A stretch of DNA of 62,386 bases. It comes from an uncultured Clostridia bacterium (GTDB lineage: Bacteria; Bacillota; Clostridia; UBA1381). Positions 51,979-61,600 of this stretch are shown here, piece by piece; position 1 is the stretch's first letter, and each line of letters opens with the position of its first letter. The notes below the pieces were generated by a model. The model had not been told where the DNA came from and searched no databases. It worked only from the letters and a program-made list of their open reading frames with translations. The DNA lies in the NCBI GenBank assembly GCA_934463455.1, contig CAKSJU010000001.1, positions 1 through 62,386 of the forward strand. The letters run 5' to 3'. The translations under genes and the position numbers were made by a program.

Positions 51979-52542
51979 ATGGTTGAAAATATAATTGAAA
52001 ATATGATTGCAAAGCATTGTGCACCTGCTCTGGCAGGGATAAAACCGAGCAATTTAATGGCGATTGAAAAAAATAAAACAACTGATATAAAAGAGAATAT
52101 AATAAGGCTCAATAGGGAACTGAATAATAAGGATATTTATATAGATATTTTATGCGAATGCAGCAAGCGGATTTTACTGCTGGTATATCGCAGAAAAAAA
52201 CTCGAGGAATATCTTCGCGGTAACGAAATAAAGCTGTTGCTCGACAAATACGGATATAAAAAATGCAATACTCTCGAGAGCATGATAAAAAGATTGAAAA
52301 CAAGATTAAAAAATTCCGAGTTTCCGCATGAAATAGGAGCATTTTTAGGTTATCCCATAGATGATATATACGGATTTATAAATCATAAAAACAGCGGATG
52401 TCTTTTTGCGGGGGAATGGCGCGTTTACAAAAATGTCAGTGAAGCGAAAGAGCTTTTTAAAAGATATAAAGCCTGCCGTGCGGCACTTGTGAAAAGAATG
52501 ATGCAGGGAAAAACGCTTGCACAGATTTTTTGCGCGGCATAA
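51979..52542 (+). CDS. DUF3793 family protein
   Basis: 187 aa. HEIGAFLGYPIDDIYGFI and the conserved Cys in KNSGCLFAGEWRVY are family hallmarks, with a C-terminal helix containing CRAALVKRMMQG. DUF3793 genes typically precede flavodoxins in Clostridia, as here. The biochemical role is unknown; the context suggests iron limitation. AAGGAG precedes the ATG. Confidence 0.82.
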   Translation: MVENIIENMIAKHCAPALAGIKPSNLMAIEKNKTTDIKENIIRLNRELNNKDIYIDILCECSKRILLLVYRRKKLEEYLRGNEIKLLLDKYGYKKCNTLESMIKRLKTRLKNSEFPHEIGAFLGYPIDDIYGFINHKNSGCLFAGEWRVYKNVSEAKELFKRYKACRAALVKRMMQGKTLAQIFCAA

Positions 52543-52593
52543 AAACTACATAAACAATATTGTCAAAAGGCAATTTGTTAAAAAAAATACTTT

Positions 52594-52633
52594 AGAGTTT
52601 TAATTGTGAAACTTTAGTTTTACAATTAGCTGA
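52594..52633. repeat. Intercistronic palindromic repeat, copy F
   Basis: Identical over 40 nt to copy C at 37258-37297. It ends 28 nt before the flavodoxin ATG. Confidence 0.85.
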
Positions 52634-52661
52634 TCATTATTTTAAAAGGAGGTTTTACAAT

Positions 52662-53090
52662 ATGAGTAAAACAGCAATTATTTATTGGAGCGGTACAGGC
52701 AACACAGAAGCAATGGCAGCGGCGGTACTGGAGGGGGCAAAAGAAGTTAACTCAGATGTGGGATTTTTCACTGTTTCGGAAATTACTTCGGATAAAGCGG
52801 CTGAATATGACACTCTTATATTAGGCTGCCCCGCAATGGGCTCTGAGGTTTTGGAAGAAAGCGAATTTGAGCCGTTCTTTACAGAGCTTGAATCTAAATT
52901 ATCCGGCAAAAAAGTTGCGCTTTTCGGCTCATACGGCTGGGGAGACGGCGAATGGATGAGAGATTGGGAAGAAAGAGTTATAGCGGCAGGCGCAACGCTT
53001 GCAGGCGGCGAGGGAGTTATCGCAAATGAAGCTCCCGACGATGAAGCGTGCGAAAAATGCAAGGAATTGGGCAAAACAGCAGCGCAATAA
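52662..53090 (+). CDS. Flavodoxin
   Basis: 142 aa short-chain flavodoxin. The FMN phosphate loop is YWSGTGNTEAMA; FGSYGWGDGEWM and a Cys-bearing C-terminus match clostridial flavodoxins. It replaces ferredoxin when iron is scarce, in keeping with the operator upstream of DUF3793. AAAGGAGG precedes the ATG. Confidence 0.95.
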   Translation: MSKTAIIYWSGTGNTEAMAAAVLEGAKEVNSDVGFFTVSEITSDKAAEYDTLILGCPAMGSEVLEESEFEPFFTELESKLSGKKVALFGSYGWGDGEWMRDWEERVIAAGATLAGGEGVIANEAPDDEACEKCKELGKTAAQ

Positions 53091-53099
53091 TAAAAAAAT

Positions 53100-53148
53100 G
53101 ACGGGGATTGCAAGGTAAAAATATTTTGCAATCCCTTGTCTTTTTTTT
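53100..53148 (+). terminator. Terminator of the DUF3793-flavodoxin unit
   Basis: GGGATTGCAA/TTGCAATCCC, a perfect 10-bp stem extended by GAC/GTC, then T8. Confidence 0.9.
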
Positions 53149-53164
53149 GTGTCTATGATAAAAT
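53136..53164 (+). promoter_or_regulatory. Promoter of the XRE fusion gene
   Basis: TTGTCT (53136-53141), a 17-nt spacer that contains the T tract, and TAAAAT (53159-53164) after TGA. It overlaps the preceding terminator. Confidence 0.5.
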
Positions 53165-53252
53165 ACAATTTGTGAACGGATAGTGGATTGAAACGAACGG
53201 CTTATCGGTTTATAATAAAACTGCGGAATAAATAAAAGAAGGGAAGATAAAA

Positions 53253-54689
53253 ATGAATTTAGAAAAAAGCGGAGAGCTTCTTTACAATTTGAGAAAAGCA
53301 AAGAAAATGACGCAGAAGCAGGTTGCCGACAGGCTCGGAGTTTTGCCGAAAACAATTTCGAAATGGGAAACGGGGCACGGTTTCCCGGATATTTCCTGCG
53401 TTCCGGATTTGGCAAAAATTTTAGGAGTAAGTACCGATACAATTTTATCCGGCAGCCTTACCGCAAACATTGAGGAGGTCGGAAATATGAAAAAAACAAA
53501 ATTTTATGTGTGTCCGCAGTGCAGAAGCTTTATGCAGGGGGTTGGAGAATGTAAAATTTCCTGCTGCGGGAAAGAATTAAAACCGTTAAAGGCGGCATTG
53601 GGTGAGGGAGACGTAAAAATTTCGGAAATTGAAAACGATTATTACATTACCTTTTCTCATGAAATGAACAAGGAGCATTTTATAGCGTTTGCAGCTTATG
53701 TGACCTTTGACAAAGTGCTTACAGTAAGGCTTTACCCCGAGCAGGATTCTTCGGTAAGATTTCCGAAGCTTTACGGAGGAAAGTTATATTATTATTGTAA
53801 TAAGCACGGACTTTTTGAATATGTACCGCCGGAAAAGGACAGCAATTCTTCAAATGGCGGACTTACGTCATTAATGTCTGCATTTGCAAGAGCATATCAC
53901 GGTAAAAACAGTCGGAATCCTATATTTTATGACGGTTTTGCGGAAAAGCTTTTAACCGATGAAGAGTATGAAAATATTTTAAATTTTATTTCGGCAGAAA
54001 AAGAAAATGCAGATGATTATATAAACAAAAACCTTGTCCCCACCCCGGCAGCACGTGCGGCTTTTTTTGAAGAAAGTATTGAAAACGCAATTCAAATCGG
54101 CACGCGGCAGTATGTAATTCTCGGCAGCGGTTTGGATACCTTTGCACTGAAAAAGGACAGTTCGGGTATTAAGATATTTGAACTTGACAAAAAAACAACT
54201 GTTGAAGATAAAAAGAAAAGAATTGAGCGTGCCGGATTAAAAAGCGGAAGCAGTATTTTGGCGGCAGATTTATCCTGCGATAATATTGAAAAAATATTAT
54301 GTGAGAACGGATTTGACAAAAACAAAAAAACAATATTTTCCTGCATGGGACTTCTGTATTATCTCACAAAAGAGGAAATTGACAAGCTTCTGGAACAAAT
54401 TTCGGGAATTTGTGCCGAAGGCAGTTCGCTGGTGTTTGATTTCGGAGACAGTCATTTGTTTTCCTCCGAAGTCCCGCGGGTGAAGGATATGGTGAAAATG
54501 GCACAGAAAAGCGGCGAGCCTATGAAATCATGTTTTGGTTACGGCGAACTCGAAAAATTGCTTGAAAAGCATGGATTTTTAATCTATGAATTTTTAAATC
54601 GTGACGATATTCAAAGGAGATTTTTTGAAGGTAACGAAGAAACGACCGCATTCGAACATATAAATTATGTACTTGCGGTGAAAAAATAA
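53253..54689 (+). CDS. Three-domain fusion: XRE HTH, superoxide-reductase-like, SAM methyltransferase
   Basis: 478 aa. Residues 6-62 form an XRE DNA-binding domain (TQKQVADRLGVLPKTISKWE). Residues 84-190 resemble desulfoferrodoxin: CPQC and SCCGKELKPL, then HEMNKEHFIAF (His136, His142) and YYCNKHGLFEY (Cys182, His185). The first SOR His and Lys (KHVP in homologues) are not seen. Residues about 220-478 match a leucine carboxyl methyltransferase-like SAM domain (YVILGSGLDTFAL, acidic FELDKK). An iron or redox-sensing regulator linked to a methyltransferase is inferred. No internal stop or frameshift is present. Confidence 0.82.
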   Translation: MNLEKSGELLYNLRKAKKMTQKQVADRLGVLPKTISKWETGHGFPDISCVPDLAKILGVSTDTILSGSLTANIEEVGNMKKTKFYVCPQCRSFMQGVGECKISCCGKELKPLKAALGEGDVKISEIENDYYITFSHEMNKEHFIAFAAYVTFDKVLTVRLYPEQDSSVRFPKLYGGKLYYYCNKHGLFEYVPPEKDSNSSNGGLTSLMSAFARAYHGKNSRNPIFYDGFAEKLLTDEEYENILNFISAEKENADDYINKNLVPTPAARAAFFEESIENAIQIGTRQYVILGSGLDTFALKKDSSGIKIFELDKKTTVEDKKKRIERAGLKSGSSILAADLSCDNIEKILCENGFDKNKKTIFSCMGLLYYLTKEEIDKLLEQISGICAEGSSLVFDFGDSHLFSSEVPRVKDMVKMAQKSGEPMKSCFGYGELEKLLEKHGFLIYEFLNRDDIQRRFFEGNEETTAFEHINYVLAVKK

Positions 54690-54708
54690 AAGCGGCGGAT
54701 AAAAACAC

Positions 54709-54737
54709 TTGACAAAATGTATCGCATATGATAAACT
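54709..54737 (+). promoter_or_regulatory. Orphan promoter facing into a minus-strand gene
   Basis: TTGACA (54709-54714), a 17-nt spacer and TAAACT (54732-54737), the same hexamers as the feo promoter. The next gene is on the opposite strand, so a transcript would run antisense to the AraC gene end. Confidence 0.45.
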
Positions 54738-54797
54738 GTGTTCACTAAAAAATAAAATCGCGGTGTAATAATTTCTTATCATTTCTTTGTGACAGAA

Positions 54798-55691
54798 CTA
54801 ATCTTTCTTTTCATAGTAAGCGGAGAAATTCTGCAAATCGTTTTCTTTAACTCTTGCCGATATATATTCTTTTGGTGTCATGCCGTATTTTTTTTGAAAA
54901 CATTTATAAAACCAGCTTAAATTCTGAAAACCGCTTTGATAAATTAAATCCGTTATATTTACTCCTTTGTTCAAAAGCATACTGCATATATAGTTTAATC
55001 TGTTATCGATAATGAAATCCGTAGGCGTGGTATTATAGTATTTTTTAAAGCTGCGTGATAAATGCTCCTGCGATTTATTGCTTATTTTGAGCATTTGAGG
55101 AAAGCCTTTTGAAAAGTTCTCCGCTTTTTTCATTTCTTCATATGTATATGAAAGCCAAATAGGAATATTGCTTTCCGGCACAAGTGAAGTATAGCTGCTG
55201 AAATACTCCGCAAAAAGCTTTATGAGCAAAACCTTTGCATGCAGCTTTTTGGAAATAAAATTATCGATTGTAACATCTTCAAGAGATGATAAATTCAGCG
55301 AAAGCTTGTTGAGCTTTTGAGAGTCAAGCGTAACGGTAGGAGGCATGGGAGACTCTAAAAGCAAATCAAAATCGTAACAATCCGAAAGATATTCCTTTAC
55401 CGCTTCAATAAAATCAATTGAAATAGAAAAGTTAATAAATGAGAAATTGTTTTTTGAACGCTCAAATGTGTGTCTGTCATCGGGACGGATAAAGACAAGC
55501 GTTCCGCGGGGCAGAACCATTCGCGACTCATTTATTAAATGTGCTATGTTATCGTCAAGAGTCAAAAACACTTCGTAATATTCATGGCTGTGAACAAAAA
55601 AAATCTCTGTTTCGGAATATGAGTGCTTGCATGTGAACTTCAAACTTGAATTAATAAACAGAGAGGCGGGTAAAACAGGAATACGATTCAT
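54798..55691 (-). CDS. AraC-family transcriptional regulator
   Basis: 297 aa. The N-terminal cupin shows FFVHSHEYYEVFLTLD and FIRPDDRHTFER; the C-terminal double HTH includes GFPQMLKISNKSQEHLSRSF and FQNLSWFYKCFQKKYGMTP. AAAAGAGG is 10 nt before the ATG at 55691; TTG at 55712 is rejected. It is divergent from two large secreted proteins and probably controls that carbohydrate locus. Confidence 0.9.
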   Translation of the reverse strand: MNRIPVLPASLFINSSLKFTCKHSYSETEIFFVHSHEYYEVFLTLDDNIAHLINESRMVLPRGTLVFIRPDDRHTFERSKNNFSFINFSISIDFIEAVKEYLSDCYDFDLLLESPMPPTVTLDSQKLNKLSLNLSSLEDVTIDNFISKKLHAKVLLIKLFAEYFSSYTSLVPESNIPIWLSYTYEEMKKAENFSKGFPQMLKISNKSQEHLSRSFKKYYNTTPTDFIIDNRLNYICSMLLNKGVNITDLIYQSGFQNLSWFYKCFQKKYGMTPKEYISARVKENDLQNFSAYYEKKD

Positions 55692-55711
55692 ATAAATAAG
55701 ACCTCTTTTCA

Positions 55712-55764
55712 ATACAAATAAACTATCATAATATCATTATACGATAGTTTTTGTATCATGTCAA
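55712..55764 (-). promoter_or_regulatory. Promoter of AraC gene overlapped by a long inverted repeat
   Basis: On the minus strand TTGACA (55764-55759), a 17-nt spacer and TATAAT (55741-55736). Arms ATACAAATAAACTATC (55712-55727) and GATAGTTTTTGTAT (55743-55756) flank the -10, consistent with an autoregulatory operator. The remaining 250 nt before the next gene are AT-rich and hold only a short palindrome. Confidence 0.7.
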
Positions 55765-55961
55765 TGCTTTTTTTGATAATAAAATAATGTTATAATAAAT
55801 TTAAAGAAAAGGTTGGATTTATGGAAATAATTACTAAATAAACGAGAAAAAATGCAGCATGTAAATAAAATTACGCGGTTTTTATAAAAAAATGAAGTTT
55901 GGTTTTTTATAAAAGATTATATCAATAAAAGAAAAAAACAGTGTTCGGTAAATATCTGCAT

Positions 55962-55973
55962 GAGGTGCACCTC
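55962..55973. promoter_or_regulatory. 12-bp perfect palindrome upstream of the secreted protein
   Basis: GAGGTGCACCTC in an otherwise AT-rich leader, 44 nt before the start codon. It may be a protein-binding site or chance. Confidence 0.25.
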
Positions 55974-56017
55974 GGCGGAATTTATATAAAAAATAAAAGT
56001 AGAAAGGAAATGAAAAA

Positions 56018-58558
56018 ATGAAAAAAATGAAAGAAAAAATTGTAGCGTTGTGCAGTATGATTGCGATACTGGCATCTGTGTTTGTTGCTCCCGCAGCGGC
56101 GGAAACAGCAGAGACTATCAGTATTTTGTGTAAGGATCAGGCGGCAAGTAATCCGCAGATATATCGCGGATGGGGTCATGGCGACGCTTTGGGCAATCAA
56201 ACTGACGACATAACCGGGACTATTTCCGCAAAATTTGATTTTACGGTGGAAAAAGCAGGTTGGTATGATGCGGAATTTATAATAGCGTCTAATTCAAGCT
56301 ATCGTTATTCTGCCGGTAATTTTTCGAAGGTTAATTATTGGTTTGACAGCGATAGCCCGAAATGGCTTTCGGATTCGTCTGTAAATGCTGCTTCGCCTAC
56401 GGTGGAAACCTTGAATTATGACCCGCTGAGCACTGCGGAAAACTTTGAACAGACAAAGCTTTTGGAGCCTTTATATTTTGAGGCGGGCAGCCATTCAATT
56501 AATTTTATTACTGACGGAGTAAACAGAAGTAACATTGTTATGGCAGGATTTTATTCAATAAAGCTTAATTATGTTGATTTTTCTGTTATTAATGTTATGT
56601 GCCGAGACCAAAAGGCAGCAAACAGTTCTTTGGAAGAATGGGGAATAGGCGGAAATTACGGAGCTGCGCTGGGTAAAAGAATAAATAATAATAACAATGC
56701 TCAGAAGATTAACGCATCTTTTAAATTTAACATAAAAAACGAGGGTTGGTATTCCGCGAACTTTATTATAGCATCCAATTCCGGCAATGAATATTCTGCC
56801 GGAAATTTTTCGAAGGTCAATTATTGGTTTGACAGTGATAGCCCGAAATGGCTTTCGGATTCAGCGGTAAATCCTTCGTCGCCGACGGTAACAACGGTGA
56901 ATATAGACCCGTTGAATACGTCTCGAAATTATGAACAGACAAAGCTTTTGGAGCCGGTTTATTTTGCGGCGGGAGAGCATACAATTAGTTTTGAAACCTT
57001 TGAGGATAGCAGAGACGGAGCGGCACATGCAGCATTTTATTCGATTAAGCTCGAAAACATTGATGTAAGCTCATTAAATGATATTACGCTTCACGGCGGA
57101 GATTATCCGAATGTAGCTATTGAGGATAAGGATGGCAATGTAAGCTATGTGCAGGCGGAAACAGATAGATATAATTTAAAAGACAAAGGAAAAATAGCCT
57201 TGATATACCGTAACTCATCTAAAGACGGAGCGGAAAACGGATACAAATTCACAATTCCGTTTAAGGTTTATACGGATGGCTACTATGACTGTAATATAAA
57301 GATGTGTTCCTACGCTCGTTTGCCGATAAGTAAATACGGATGGAGTTCACCGGCATATGTTGGAATTGACGCTGAAGCGCCGACATGGATAAAATCATTT
57401 GCGACCGATGAAGATATTGAAGTGACTGCTGAAATTGTTAAAACATTCGGTGATGATACTTATAATTTTGAACCCGGACAGTGGCAGGAATGTGCTCTTA
57501 AACCTATGCACTTGGCAGCGGGAAATCATACTATGACAATTCACATTCCCGAACAGGCACCGAATCAGGAGAGCAACCTTTATATTTTTGCACTTGACAG
57601 CATTCACATCCGCCCGGCAGAAGCTCGGACGAGCTTTACAGCTGAGGGTGAAGAGCTCTGGATTAAAGATAAGAGTGACGTTGTTGAGGACAGTGTATAT
57701 TCAAACGGCTCGGCTGTGAAATATACACAAACAGGTACTGTGAGCGTTCCGTTCTATCTTTCGAGTGACGGAAACTACAATTTCGGGGCAATCGCAAAAG
57801 GAACAGCTTCGTATAGAGTAGACGGAACAGCTGTTTCGGGAATTTCGTCTATCGAGGATTTGCAGGCGACAGTCGGCAGCGGCTGGAACAGATACAAATC
57901 ATCGGTTATGCAGCTTAATGCGGGAGTACATACTCTTGAAATTGACGTAAACGACTCGTATATGCTTGATAAAATAGATATAATAAAAGCAATTAATGTG
58001 ACAGATATTTCCTTGCAGGGAGATGACGTTATATCTGAGGGTCAAAGCAAACTGATGAAAGTCATTAACCAAGACGGAGAAGAAGTGTCTTTGTATGATG
58101 TTGATTCTCTGTGCTTCGAAAGCAACGATGAAAATATTGCCGCGGTAGACGGTTACGGCAATGTCACAGCTGTAAATGCGGGCACGGCCGTAATTACTGT
58201 CGGAGCGGCAGCAGGCGGAAAAAATATGACTGCTTCAAAGAAGATTTATGTACCGGGTAAAACCGGCTTATATCTTAAGGATGCTGCAATAAACGGAAAT
58301 GATGTAACGGTTACGCTTGCGGCAGCTTCGGATGCTGCGGCATCAAAAGTGATAGTTGCTTCGTATGGCGCAGTAAACGGAGTTCCGACATCATTTAAAG
58401 CAGTTAATTTTGCGGATTTCGGTGCAATTTCCGCAAATACAAGCGATACAAAAACAATATCATTAACTTCAATAGAAGCGTCGGATCATGTATGTGTATT
58501 TGTATTTGACGGTCTTGATACAATGGTACCATTGTATGCAAAAACAATCGTAAGATAA
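56018..58558 (+). CDS. Large secreted protein with tandem carbohydrate-binding-like modules and a BIG2 domain
   Basis: 846 aa. A signal peptide (about 1-28, ending APAAA) is followed by two near-duplicate modules (about 30-190 and 190-350) sharing VNYWFDSDSPKWLSDS and EQTKLLEP. A third, more distant copy (about 355-535) has GIDAEAPTWIKSF, and a fourth beta domain follows. A bacterial Ig-like BIG2 domain (about 670-755) and a short C-terminal domain end it. No catalytic domain or anchor is recognised. It probably binds polysaccharide outside the cell. AGAAAGGA is 9 nt before the ATG. Confidence 0.75.
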   Translation: MKKMKEKIVALCSMIAILASVFVAPAAAETAETISILCKDQAASNPQIYRGWGHGDALGNQTDDITGTISAKFDFTVEKAGWYDAEFIIASNSSYRYSAGNFSKVNYWFDSDSPKWLSDSSVNAASPTVETLNYDPLSTAENFEQTKLLEPLYFEAGSHSINFITDGVNRSNIVMAGFYSIKLNYVDFSVINVMCRDQKAANSSLEEWGIGGNYGAALGKRINNNNNAQKINASFKFNIKNEGWYSANFIIASNSGNEYSAGNFSKVNYWFDSDSPKWLSDSAVNPSSPTVTTVNIDPLNTSRNYEQTKLLEPVYFAAGEHTISFETFEDSRDGAAHAAFYSIKLENIDVSSLNDITLHGGDYPNVAIEDKDGNVSYVQAETDRYNLKDKGKIALIYRNSSKDGAENGYKFTIPFKVYTDGYYDCNIKMCSYARLPISKYGWSSPAYVGIDAEAPTWIKSFATDEDIEVTAEIVKTFGDDTYNFEPGQWQECALKPMHLAAGNHTMTIHIPEQAPNQESNLYIFALDSIHIRPAEARTSFTAEGEELWIKDKSDVVEDSVYSNGSAVKYTQTGTVSVPFYLSSDGNYNFGAIAKGTASYRVDGTAVSGISSIEDLQATVGSGWNRYKSSVMQLNAGVHTLEIDVNDSYMLDKIDIIKAINVTDISLQGDDVISEGQSKLMKVINQDGEEVSLYDVDSLCFESNDENIAAVDGYGNVTAVNAGTAVITVGAAAGGKNMTASKKIYVPGKTGLYLKDAAINGNDVTVTLAAASDAAASKVIVASYGAVNGVPTSFKAVNFADFGAISANTSDTKTISLTSIEASDHVCVFVFDGLDTMVPLYAKTIVR

Positions 58559-58567
58559 ATATTGTCT

Positions 58568-58612
58568 GCACGGCGGAATTTAGAAATGCGTTTTAGAATA
58601 ATTCCGCCGTGC
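58568..58612 (+). other. Strong intercistronic hairpin without U tract
   Basis: GCACGGCGGAATT and AATTCCGCCGTGC pair perfectly over 13 bp with a 19-nt loop, between two co-directional secreted-protein genes. No T run follows, so it may stabilise or process the upstream mRNA rather than terminate it. Confidence 0.6.
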
Positions 58613-58633
58613 AATTCCTAATGGAGGGCAGAA

Positions 58634-61600
58634 ATGAAAAAAACAATACGTTTTTTGTTTATTATGACGGCAGTTCTTTTTATTGCAGTGCTGCCGGCAA
58701 GTGCGGAAAGTGTAAGAACAGAGGGGGAAAACTACTCCGATATAAGCTTTGACGGAGGGTATATAAGAAACAATTCGAATTTCAGCGAAAAAAAAGCTTT
58801 ATATGCGGATGTTGATGCGTTAATCGGCGAATGCCGCATAACATATAATATTGACGCTCCGAAAGACGGAAATTATAATTTAACAGGTGTGACCAGTGTA
58901 TTTGACGCGTATTATACCACAGATTTTGACATACGGATAAACGACGGTGATTTGTACATGCCGCAGGTAAAGGTTCTTGAAAAATATTCATGGACAATTG
59001 CCGGAAGAAACGACTATATGGCGCGCCAGGATTTCGGAAGCGTAAGGCTGAACAAGGGACAAAACAAATTGGAAATAATTCTCAGAAGAGATGATCCTCA
59101 TGTTACCGATGCGAGATTTATAACAATTATAGATTACTTGGAATTTACATCGGTTACGGAGGAATTTAAAATAAAAGAAATTAAAGCACTGACAGATGCA
59201 GCCAATGTTTTTTCGAAAGGCAGCAATGCGGAATTTAAAATAAAATTTACCGATGCGGCACAGACGAAAAAAACGGTCATGTTCAATCTGTATGATATGA
59301 CCGGCAGAAAAGTCAGGAACGGGTATGTTTCGGCGGCAAAAGGTAAAACCGAATGTATGCTTAATTTGGGTGCTATGCTTTGCGGTTGGTATAAGCTGGA
59401 GATTTCGGGAATTGAAACGGATAATATTTTAAATCCGATATTTTTCAGTATTGTGGACAGTGCAAAAAACAGCTCAAAAAACAGTCCTTTCGGTATTGAT
59501 AAATTTAAAAGCAATTTATATGACAGTAAAAAAATGTATAAGGCCGCGGGATATATGGGAATTGATATGGTAAGAATCGGAAATGACCCTTATCTTGCGA
59601 TGAATAATGAAAACTATCTTGAAACTCATGAAGATTTATATAGAGACGCGGAATATGCCGAAGGAATGAAAACGCTTGTAGGATATGAGCATTTGGGTGC
59701 AAATTGGTCAAGAAAGAGTCCGGATAATTTGCTTGAAGCTTATGAAATGAATAAAAATCTTGCGTCTCATTATAAGGGCAGAGGGTATGCGTATGAAATA
59801 TGGAATGAAGAAGAAGCGCAGTTTTACGAGCAGCCGGCAGACACGTATGCCTCATTTTTTAAGGCAGCGGCGATAGGCATATCGGACGGCGACCAAGCTG
59901 CTTTCAAAATGCCGGGCGGTTACGGCGGAACGCCGGAAAATTTCTTTGTACGACTTCTTTTGAGAAACGGAGTTACCGATTATGCGGACGCATACGCCTA
60001 CCATAATCATACTTCCGTTTTAAGAGGTAAATCATACAGTAAATTCGTTGAATCGGTAGCAAAAAAACATATGAATGCAGCGTTGGCATATGATGCTTTT
60101 CAGCCTGTGTGGGTAACCGAAGCGGGGATAAATATGGCTGTGGACGGTAATGAAATTCCTGCGGACGATACTCTTTCTTCACAGGCAAGATATTATGTGG
60201 TAGGTACTGTTCAGCAGCTGGCATACGGAGCGAAAAAATCGTTTTGGTTCAGAATGGGTCATTTTATGGAGGACGGAAACGAATGGGGAACATATAACAA
60301 AGAAAGTCAGCCGTACCCGGCAGTAAATTCAATTGCCATGCTCACGAAAATTCTTAAAAAAGGAGAATTTAAGGGAACACTAAACACTGTCGGAGATGTA
60401 GAGGGATATTTGTTTGATACCGGTGACAGCGACGCAGCGGTTGTCTGGTCAGACTCAGAGGGAAGGTGTCAGCTCTATACCGATTTGCCCGTTAAGGTTA
60501 CAAGTCTTGATCGGGAAACAAAGGAATATAAACCGACGGTTATGAACGGCGGCGGTATGGTAAATATTCCGGTGTCATATTTTCCGATATTTATAGAATT
60601 TGTCGGCAGGTCGGACGAAAGAAACTATTTTGGGATAAAGGGTTTTGAAAAAAATACTGCCGCAAAAACCTATACTGCCGCGGACAGGATTGTTCTTCAG
60701 CAGCTTTGGGAAGGACAAGACGAATATCAATCAAAGGTACGCGGGTATAAGCTTTCGTACGGACAAAAGCAGAAGATTAAGTTCAATGTGTACAATTTTA
60801 ATGATACGCAGCAAAGAGGAACATTGAATATTGTTTCGGAATCCGCTGTAAGAGAGACCGAAATTATTAATTTGAGCGGCCGAAGCTTTGAATTTAATAT
60901 TGCACCGATGTCTTCGCAGAGCTTTGAAGCGGAAGTAGTATGCAATTCAAATGCGGAAGCGGGAGAAACAGGATTTTTGATGCTATCGGCAAAGCTTTCG
61001 GACGGAAGTGAAATATCAAAATCCATAGCGGCATTTTATGCGGATGACAGCGAAAGGGTGTTATCCGGTTATGATTATTTCGAAAATTATTCGGATATAA
61101 CAAAATGGAATGAAAAAAATTGCGGCGACGGAATTACAATAAAGAAAAGCAGCCCGTCGGACGGTGTGGTACGTTTTGATGTAACGAGCAAAAATAATAA
61201 TGTGTGGTATTGGCCGAGCATAGGTTTAACAAATTATGTCGGTGACGAAGCGGGACTCACTTTTAAAATCCGTTCGACAAAAGGAAACGAGCAGAATGTA
61301 AATGTGTATGCTTACTGTACAGACGGAGCATATTGGCTCGGGATAACAAATGCGGTTTCGTATGACGGAGAATGGAAGCAGGTTATTATTCCCTGGCACA
61401 GATTTCTTGTATTTTCGGGTACAAGCACGGAATTTGACCCGAAAAAAATAAGAAGCATAGGAATTGGAAGCTATGCTCCCGCGGGAGAAAGCTCCTATGA
61501 ATTAAAGGAATTGGGTTTTTACCGGTCGGACAGTCCGGCCGACATGAGCGATAAGGGACAGCCGATAAGGATAAGCGGTATAACGCCGGATAAAAAATAT

